This document shows positions 57,812 to 64,000 of a DNA stretch of 64,000 bases, piece by piece. The DNA is taken from contig JAWZSP010000005.1 of the NCBI GenBank assembly GCA_034401135.1, forward strand, positions 496,001-560,000. Reading direction: 5' to 3'. The translations under genes and the position numbers were made by a program. This stretch comes from Volutella citrinella (Eukaryota > Ascomycota > Sordariomycetes > Hypocreales > Nectriaceae). How positions within the stretch are numbered: the stretch's first letter is position 1; each line of letters begins with the position of its first letter. The notes under the pieces were generated by a model. That model saw only the letters and a list, made by a program, of their open reading frames with translations. It did no database searches and was not told the DNA's origin.

Positions 57812-59600
57812 ATGGCACCAAGCCGAAACCCGTTCGCTCTATTCCGACTAGTGCCTCTGAGCCCTCGGGCTGAAGAAGCTCTTCTCGACCCAGCAAACAA
57901 ACACCTGCTCGCACGGCCAAGTCGTGACTGCCCCAGCCCAGGGTTTGATGTCGGACTGCACATCGCATCAAAGTCCCGCTACACGCTGGCCACTGTCGGT
58001 CGCCTGGGCGACATTGTCGTCAAGGGTTCCGGCGTTTCACGCATCCAGTTCTCATTTGAGATTCACGGGGTCAACAAGAGCGAGATCATGGTCCAGGATC
58101 GATCCACCAACAGAACTACTAAGCTCCTTGGGCCAACCGCCATTTCGTTTCAGTCACACAGGCCCCATCGGCGCGTGGTAATTGACAGGGACGTAAACAG
58201 AGTGCTGGGCTTCGGGGGCGTGGCTTGCGATTTATATCAATTCGAGGTCTTTTGGTATGAAAATACAACGCTTGACCTCCCGGGCATGGTTGATTTTCGT
58301 GAGAACGATTCACACTATGCCAGGACCTCGTTGCTGGACGTGCCTCCGACGGATGCACCCTCCGCACCAATCACCCGCATTCATTCCCCCAGTGTCCAGG
58401 ACACTATCCGGTTTTCAAAGCGGGACCGGCTTGGAGGGGGTTCATTCGGGCAGGTCTGGAGTGCTGCCGATGTTGATACTGGCCAGATTCTCGCGTTGAA
58501 GGTCATCAAGTGGCCAGCTCACACATCTTATAACTATGTCCTTCTCAAACGAGAAGTGGAGACTCTATCTACTCTTTCTCATGTAAGTATTCTGTGTATT
58601 TATCCTCCCTTCCTTCCCGATGCTATACTATGGCGCTAATCAGACTCATTGATAGCGAAACATAATTAGGTACCGAGAGTCGCGCAGAGAGGGGGAGAAT
58701 CTGATCATCATCATGGACCTCAAGCCTGGCAATGTAGAAGGCCTTATCAGACATGATGTCTTCATCAAGACCCCAGAGCTCCTAGACGGGCTCCTACAGC
58801 AGATGCTCTCTGCCCTTGACTATCTAGCATGCCACGGAATCGTACATCGGGATATCAAGCCCGAGAACATTCTCTACGACTCACGGGCAGAAACTGAGAA
58901 GGTCACATACGACTTCTACCTGGCGGATTTTGGGCTGGCAAACCTAGCCTCAGCGGCTCATACCTGTGTCGGCACGAAAGCCTATATGGCGCCTGAACTG
59001 GAGCTGGATCCGCAAGCTCCGCAGACTACAAAGATGGACATCTGGTCCTTATTCGTGACTCTTGCGTATGCGATCAACGCTGCGGGCATCCGCGGAAAGC
59101 CATTGAAGACGGTCCATGAGAGAGTCAAGGCTGTCCACGAAGGAATGAATACGAGCCGCCTTTGGCGACTACGAGATATGGCATTTGTCAACCCAGCAGA
59201 GAGAGCTTCTGCGGCTCAGTTACTGGATTACCATTTCAAGGGAGAAGGGAGGTCCTTCGAACAAGAGGTCTGTGCTCATTCAGCCTACGAGCCCATGGTC
59301 CTCGACGATCCCCTCAGCGTGGGTGGAGGGCCATCACAGCCTCCCAACAGGGCAATCAGGGACAGCAAGGCAGTGGCAGCCCCAGACGGATCCGCAAGTG
59401 AGAAGCGGAGGCTACGAAACGATTCGGTGCCGGAAGTGTCCAAAAGGAGGCTCTTTGGACGCCGCTCGCGCCGTTCTGACGACCCGCCTGCCAAGCGAAC
59501 GGCTCAAAAACCGGTCGGTGGGCCGCATGAGAAGCCGGTCGTCGAGAAGCGAGAGACGCGTCAAACCCGGCGAACCCGGCAAACCCTCGGCCCCGCTTAG
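57812..59600 (+). CDS. FHA-domain Ser/Thr protein kinase, array unit 2 (571 aa)
   Basis: Two exons, 57812-58582 and 58656-59600, join in phase 0 over a 73-nt intron. Residues about 60-148 look like an FHA phosphothreonine-binding domain (YTLATVGRLGDIVV, then VSRIQFSFEI). The kinase domain has a Gly-rich loop GGGSFGQVW at 208-216, the ATP-binding Lys230 in LALKVIK, HRDIKPEN (Asp323), DFG at 348-350 and APE at 369-371. All needed residues are present, so it should be active. The FHA-then-kinase order recalls the Rad53/Cds1/Dun1 checkpoint kinases, but the FHA domain is closer to the kinase and the C-tail is basic (RRLFGRRSRRSDDPP), probably a nuclear signal. The ATG at 57812 has a good context (GAGCCATGG). 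Confidence 0.85.
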
Positions 59601-59947
59601 AACGGCTTCGAGATTCTGTGTGGGTTCCGAGGGACAGGATTGTCTTCCTTCAGAAGCTCTGCGGGCTGGCTCCCGGTATCGGGCTTTTGGAATCAAGGGC
59701 GGCATTCAGTCAAGAATATGTCGTACCAGGCGCAAAGAGATTATGATTTCAGGATACGTCGACATTTAGCATAGGTCAGTTTTTAGGCTTTTCTCGGCTC
59801 TATCAGTGTTTGGAATGCGTTCAATACTTGCTCGGGTCACGTCGTTATGGGATACTGCAGTTGCTAAGGTTCATGAATAGGACACATACTAATTCAACTG
59901 TATTCACTTGTCATGTCGCTTCCTCCGAATCTCCTTCCTTAGCAGAG
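59601..59947. other. Spacer between units 2 and 3
   Basis: This is about 0.35 kb of convergent, AT-rich spacer with no gene. Confidence 0.4.
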
Positions 59948-61148
59948 CTATGTTGTCTCTCTCTGCCTTGCCAATAAGCCTGGCCTCTGATGTCCGCGTT
60001 TTGGCCTTAATGCCGGCTCAGATGGCCCTACGTTTGTTGGCGGACCGGGTCTGGTTGGTCGCACCTTTCGGGGTGACTGCCTTATAGAGCCTCTTCGAAG
60101 ACATGTGCTGCCCGAAGCCTGAGGCATAAGCTTCCGGCCATTGCAGAGGAAAATCTGGTGAAATCCTCTCCCTGGAGCTCGGGGCTGGGGGTGGGATTTC
60201 GGCCACTGGCTCGAAGTCTGCGTATAGTTCGATGGGCTGCAGTTCATACTCGGATACGGCATCGGGGTCTTCATGAAACCAAGTGCTCCCGGGCCAAACG
60301 CCCCATTTCGACCGCCAGATCTTGTCCTCGATCCAATACTTCTTGACCTTCTCATACGCAAGAGCATCAAGGTCAACAGTCTTTCCAGGCGTCCGGAAGT
60401 CCACGTCGTCCTTGATCCACTCTCGCTCCCAGGCCACCTCGGCCATGAACTGGCGGTAGGGACGGGAGCCCTCGACGCTGCGAACCGTTGGCCGTCGACG
60501 ATACGGGTCTTGGAAGATTTCCTGTGGTGGGTACGGGTGATATGGCAGAGGCGATGGCTCTCGCTCCGGCTCTGGGTGGAAAGAATCTTCGTGGGCCCAG
60601 CCCGAGGTCCAAGTGGTGTTGTTGAATTCACAAGGCTGAAAGCAGGCGAATGGACCGACGTAGGCTGGCTCAGGTTCCCTATTTTTGCCGCCTTCAGGCC
60701 AAGCAGGGCCCCATTTATCTCCCCAGATGCCCTGCTCTACCCACCGGCGTCGGACGCTGTTTTCTGCCACATTCATAAGTTCTGTCCTGAATGGAATGGG
60801 CACCGTCTGCCGCCGACCATGGAGGCAGTATTCTGTTTGGTGTAGAATACGTCTGTACTCGCGGTCGGATTGATTCCTAAACTTTTGGGCTGGCCTACAG
60901 TTCCACATAACTGCATCCCTCACCCGTTGTCTTTGGAACTGGTCTTCGGCCGAAAGGGTCTGGGGCGCTGCGGGAGGGGGAGGCTCGGTGGTCTCGCCAG
61001 ACTCGGGATAAGCCGGCGGAGCCTCGCTGATGGTGTCTAGTCCCCGGTCAATTCGATCCTGATCTTATTGGAGGCGTTGGAGGGCTTCGATGATTTGTGG
61101 CAGAGGCATATTGGACTGGCGCTGGGGGTTCAGGATGTTTATGTCCAT
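59948..61148 (-). pseudogene. Broken copy of the basic disordered protein, array unit 3
   Basis: The ATG at 61148 starts a copy of the unit 2 protein (MDINILNPQRQSNMPLPQII). Codon 28, a Gln in unit 2, is TAA here (61065-61067). The frame then stays open to 60018 and keeps the conserved blocks RRWVEQGIWGDKWGPAWPEG, KTVDLDALAYEKVKKYWIED and TWFHEDPDAVSEYELQP. A further frame change near 60075-60110 moves the C-terminal block (QSPRKVRPTRPGPPTNVGPS) to another frame, and the copy ends at about 59948. That block is closer to unit 1 (RSPRNIRPTMPGPSTNVGPS) than to unit 2. Much of the basic C-terminal region is missing. A late start after the stop is possible, but the frameshift makes a full product unlikely. 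Confidence 0.8.
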
Positions 61149-61809
61149 CTTGTCGGTCCCGGTGCTGCAGCTGGTGTCGTGATCAAAGCAATAGAGCGGC
61201 GCAGAGGATGTAACGCGCATGCTGTGTGTTTGTAACTTTGCATGAGCGTGGAGGATATGCGTGGAGCGAGGAGAATGAAGGGAGATATAGTTACAGTACA
61301 GTATCTTGGTTGGCGACGCACTCTATGAGACACAGCTCGGCAGTTGGACGCAGTGCCTTGGTTGCCTAGGTTCTGTTTTCTTTCAGTAGCTTGGCGCGTG
61401 AACATGCTAGCGGTTCTGTAGAATCTTGCTTCGTTCTTTAGCTTTTGATGGAGCTTAGGAGCGGAGCGTGTGACCCGTTCCGCCATATAGCCTATCCGGC
61501 GTGAACAAGCCGAAGTTTGCTCTATTCTATTACAATCCTTTGTTGACTGGTTAGTGGCGGCGGCTGCCAGTTCTCGGCCACCTCTTGGTCCATCGCTGCA
61601 TAGAGGGTGTTCTTTGTGTCGCATGGATAGTTGTGAGAACAACTAAACAAAGGAATTTAGCATGTCAATACACGATTGCCTTTCACCTCCAACAGGCAGA
61701 CGGAAGCCTATTGGCCCATTAATTCCAGCGCCGGGATCTCCGATTGGGTTTCACGAAGGCCAAGGTCTGCGGCCCGTGCTCTCTGCATTCATTCTACGTA
61801 CATTGAATC
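61149..61809. other. Upstream region of unit 3, shared with unit 1
   Basis: Bases 61537-61750 match 54195-54400 along their length with small gaps. No coding sense is evident in either copy, so it may be a preserved promoter or a relic of duplication. Confidence 0.65.
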
Positions 61810-63194
61810 GATCAATGTCGTCCACGGCTCATCTGGGATTGCGCAGGCAGCGGCGAAACTATTTACACCCAGGGCCAGACCGTTTCCCGCTTTCAGTGCT
61901 CATTTGAGCTCGTTGACGAGAACAGGACCGATGTCATTGTGGTTGATCAATCTAGCTATTAACCAACACAGTTCATTGGACCCACCGAAAGGTCGTTCCA
62001 TTCACAGAGGCGCGCTCGTCATGTGTTGGTTGACAGGAACGTCAATACAGTGTTGGCCTTTGGGGGTCTTATGGGGAAATTTTATCAGTTTGAGCTTTTT
62101 GGTATCCAGACGTAACGCCTGATTTCCAAGCGGTGGTTGCTGCCCGTCCGCACGACCCATCAAAAAATCCCAGGGCCGACTTGAGTCTCAACTTGCCGGT
62201 ACCATGTCCCTTCACCGACACACCGTGTCCTATCAGGGCCTCGAAGCGAACATTAATTGGTGGGGGGTCATCTGGGCAGGTCTGGAGCGCTGTCGACGTT
62301 GACACTTGCGAAATTGTCGCAATGAAATGTGTCAAAACACCAAAGCGCGGATCCCTTCATTATGCCTTTTTCAAACAAAAGGTCGACATGCCATCGACCC
62401 TTTCTCACGTAAGCTCCCCTCCCTATTCCATCCTTTTCTATAAACGCGCTGATGCTGACGACTTCCTTTGATAGGAAAACATCATCAAGTATCGAGGGGC
62501 AGAAGAAGAGAAAGATGTTACCAATGTCTTCATGGACCTGAAGATGGGCAATGTAGCAACTCTCATAGAGCAGGGCGTCTACATCAAGTCGCCCGAGCTC
62601 CTTGCCGGCCTTGCCGAGCAGATGCTCTCGGCCCTCTCGTACCTCGAAGGCCGTGGAATCTTTCATCGGGATGTCAAGCCTACGAATATTCTCTACGACT
62701 GCCGAACTGTGGAGAAGGACGGAGCCGAAACTATCGAGTACCAATACTACTTGGCCGACTTCGGCCAGGCAAAGCAAACCTCGATTGTTGCTCACACATA
62801 TGCCTCCCCCGGCACGAAAGAGTACAGGGCGCCTGAGCTAGACCTAAACCCGCATGCTCCGCAGACTGCAAAGATGGACGTCTGGTCACTGCTTGTGACG
62901 CTCGTCTGCGCTGCGGATGCTGGCGGTTTTCGGGCCCAACCATTGAATACGGTTCGAGGGAGAATCGCAGCGGTTAACGAGGGCCTGGTAGTAAGCAGCC
63001 TGGGGGCATTGCAGGGAATGGCAGTCGTCAACCCAGAAGAGCGGGCTTCGGCACCCGACATGTTGCGTCTGCGACTCTGCATTTCCCAGGAGCAGGACCG
63101 TCTGCTGGACAAGCTGATGCAGATGACGCTTGACTCCATCAAGCATTCCGGGCCCAATTTCCGTAAAGAGGCTAGGGCCAACGATGGTGGCTGA
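61810..63194 (+). pseudogene. FHA-kinase, array unit 3: broken FHA, conserved kinase body
   Basis: The FHA-like region has a frame containing VSRFQCSFELVDENRTDVIV and HVLVDRNVNTVLAFGG, which align with the unit 2 kinase, but TAA codons fall at 61960-61962 and 62113-62115 and the frame then shifts. The kinase part keeps GGGSSGQVW, AMKCVK and, after an intron at 62409-62474 placed as in unit 2, HRDVKPTN, DFGQA and APELDLNP. The end is a different tail (ISQEQDRLLDKLMQMTLDSI). No ATG precedes the Gly-rich loop in its frame, and the helix-C Glu (REVE in unit 2) has become QKVD. I judge it a pseudogene; an unseen upstream exon could still rescue the kinase part. Confidence 0.75.
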
Positions 63195-63317
63195 TGGACC
63201 GCATAGCCAACAGGGCGCAGATAGATAGATATAAAGCCAGCAGCAGTATGCAGGAGAACAGAACGCATTCACATCACTTTCCCCCATCTTCATTATTTTC
63301 CACCTACTTTTCCAAAC

Positions 63318-64000
63318 ATGCCCGAAACCGTAGACGTGATTATCGTGGGCGCCGGCCTCAGCGGACTCCAGGCGGCGCTCAGTCTCCACCAGGCGGGGCG
63401 GTCGGTGCTGGTGCTCGAGGCCCGCGACCGGGTCGGCGGCAAGACTTGGACCGTGGCCCGTCCGGACGGCAGGGGCCGGCAGGAGATGGGCGCGCAGTGG
63501 ATCAACGACTCGAACCAGTCGCGCGTGTGGGCGTGGGTGCAGAGGCTCGGTCTGACGCCCGTCGTCCAGAACATTGACGGAACGGTTGCATTCGAGGACG
63601 CTGACGGAGAGAGCCACTTCTTTCCGTATGGTGAAACGCCGAGAGTATGTGGTGGCATTACCCTACACTGTTTCTGTTTCTGTTTCTGTTTCTGTTTCTA
63701 GTTGGGATTATGTGCTGATCAAATCCCTGCAGGTCGAGCAGGCTGGCGTTGAAGACATGAAGATGGTCAAGGACGCCGTCGAGTCCATATCGCTGGATCC
63801 CGCAACCTTTACCGCCCCCCAGCGGCAGCACCTCGAGAGCATCTCCGTCGAGCAGTGGGCGCGAAGCATCGGCGCTGGACCCCGCGGTCTGTCAATGCTG
63901 GGCTGCTGGGTGCGCGGGACGACTGGCCAGGAGAATGCCGAAATCTCGGCCCTGTCGTTCCTCGAGATTGCGCGGGGAGGGCTTGGCGTCATCAACCTGC
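63318..64000 (+). CDS. Flavin-containing amine oxidase, 5' part (runs off the edge)
   Basis: Exon 1 is 63318-63644 and exon 2 starts at 63733, joined in phase 0 over an 88-nt intron; the gene continues past the window. The N-terminus binds [23 protein letters not shown], then [17 protein letters not shown] and [16 protein letters not shown]. The Gly-x-Gly-x-x-Gly, the Glu at the end of strand 2 and the RxGGK/R pattern are the signature of the monoamine-oxidase/polyamine-oxidase family. The substrate is presumably a primary amine. The ATG at 63318 sits in AACATGCC. Its intron has about five TGTTTC units. Confidence 0.9.
63669..63700. repeat. (TTTCTG)n hexanucleotide repeat in an intron
   Basis: About five copies of CTGTTT in a row lie within the first intron of the amine oxidase gene. 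They are pyrimidine-rich and may be harmless. Confidence 0.85.

Noticed and set aside
1..64000. CRISPR arrays, rRNA genes, transposon terminal repeats
   Set aside because: None was seen. The intron-rich eukaryotic genes make CRISPR irrelevant, and the only short repeats found are simple ones in introns.

Overview
The window is nuclear DNA of a filamentous ascomycete, most likely a Sordariomycete and plausibly Hypocreales. The genes are split by short introns (mostly 45-80 nt) with GT...AG ends and CTAAC/CTGAC-type branch sites. The gene families are typical of Pezizomycotina: Zn2Cys6 and homeobox/C2H2 regulators, a STAND ATPase, a SAT4/rhodopsin-type membrane protein, monocarboxylate-type MFS permeases and a secreted bicupin oxalate decarboxylase. 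There are no operons, rRNA, CRISPR arrays or clear transposons. All exon boundaries were read by eye and checked for reading-frame continuity; none has transcript support.

Layout. 1-11.1 kb: the 3' end of an MFS permease (+), a four-exon hypothetical (-), oxalate decarboxylase (-), a DUF1275 membrane protein (+) and a SulP/STAS sulfate permease (+). 11.4-18 kb: a rhodopsin-domain membrane protein (-), a weak two-exon orphan (+), a hemerythrin-like protein (+), a one-domain cupin (+) and a small cysteine-rich secreted protein (-). 18.9-25 kb: a frameshifted DsbA-like fragment, a metallo-beta-lactamase-fold hydrolase (+), an FAD monooxygenase (+) and an MFS permease (-), possibly a small catabolic cluster. 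25-30 kb: a homeobox plus C2H2 regulator (+), then a PaiA-like acetyltransferase (-) and a PaiB-like FMN-binding protein (+) transcribed divergently. 30-42.3 kb: a GT34 glycosyltransferase (-), a single-pass membrane protein with an SP/TP-rich tail (-), a membrane-anchored hypothetical whose 5' end is broken by a stop (-), an APH-fold kinase (-) and a small multi-pass membrane protein (+). 42.3-52.5 kb: an ankyrin protein (-), an 81-residue protein (+), a STAND/NLR-like NTPase (+) and a Zn2Cys6 regulator (+).

52.9-63.2 kb is the most unusual part. It is a local multi-copy family in which long, basic, disordered proteins on the minus strand stand head-to-head with FHA-plus-protein-kinase genes on the plus strand. 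Unit 1 (52.9-54.4 kb) keeps only the basic protein. Unit 2 (54.7-59.6 kb) has both genes intact. Unit 3 (59.9-63.2 kb) has both partners but broken: stops and a frameshift in the basic protein, and a broken FHA region followed by a well-conserved kinase body. Units 1 and 3 also share about 200 bp of upstream non-coding sequence. A flavin amine oxidase (+) runs off the right edge.
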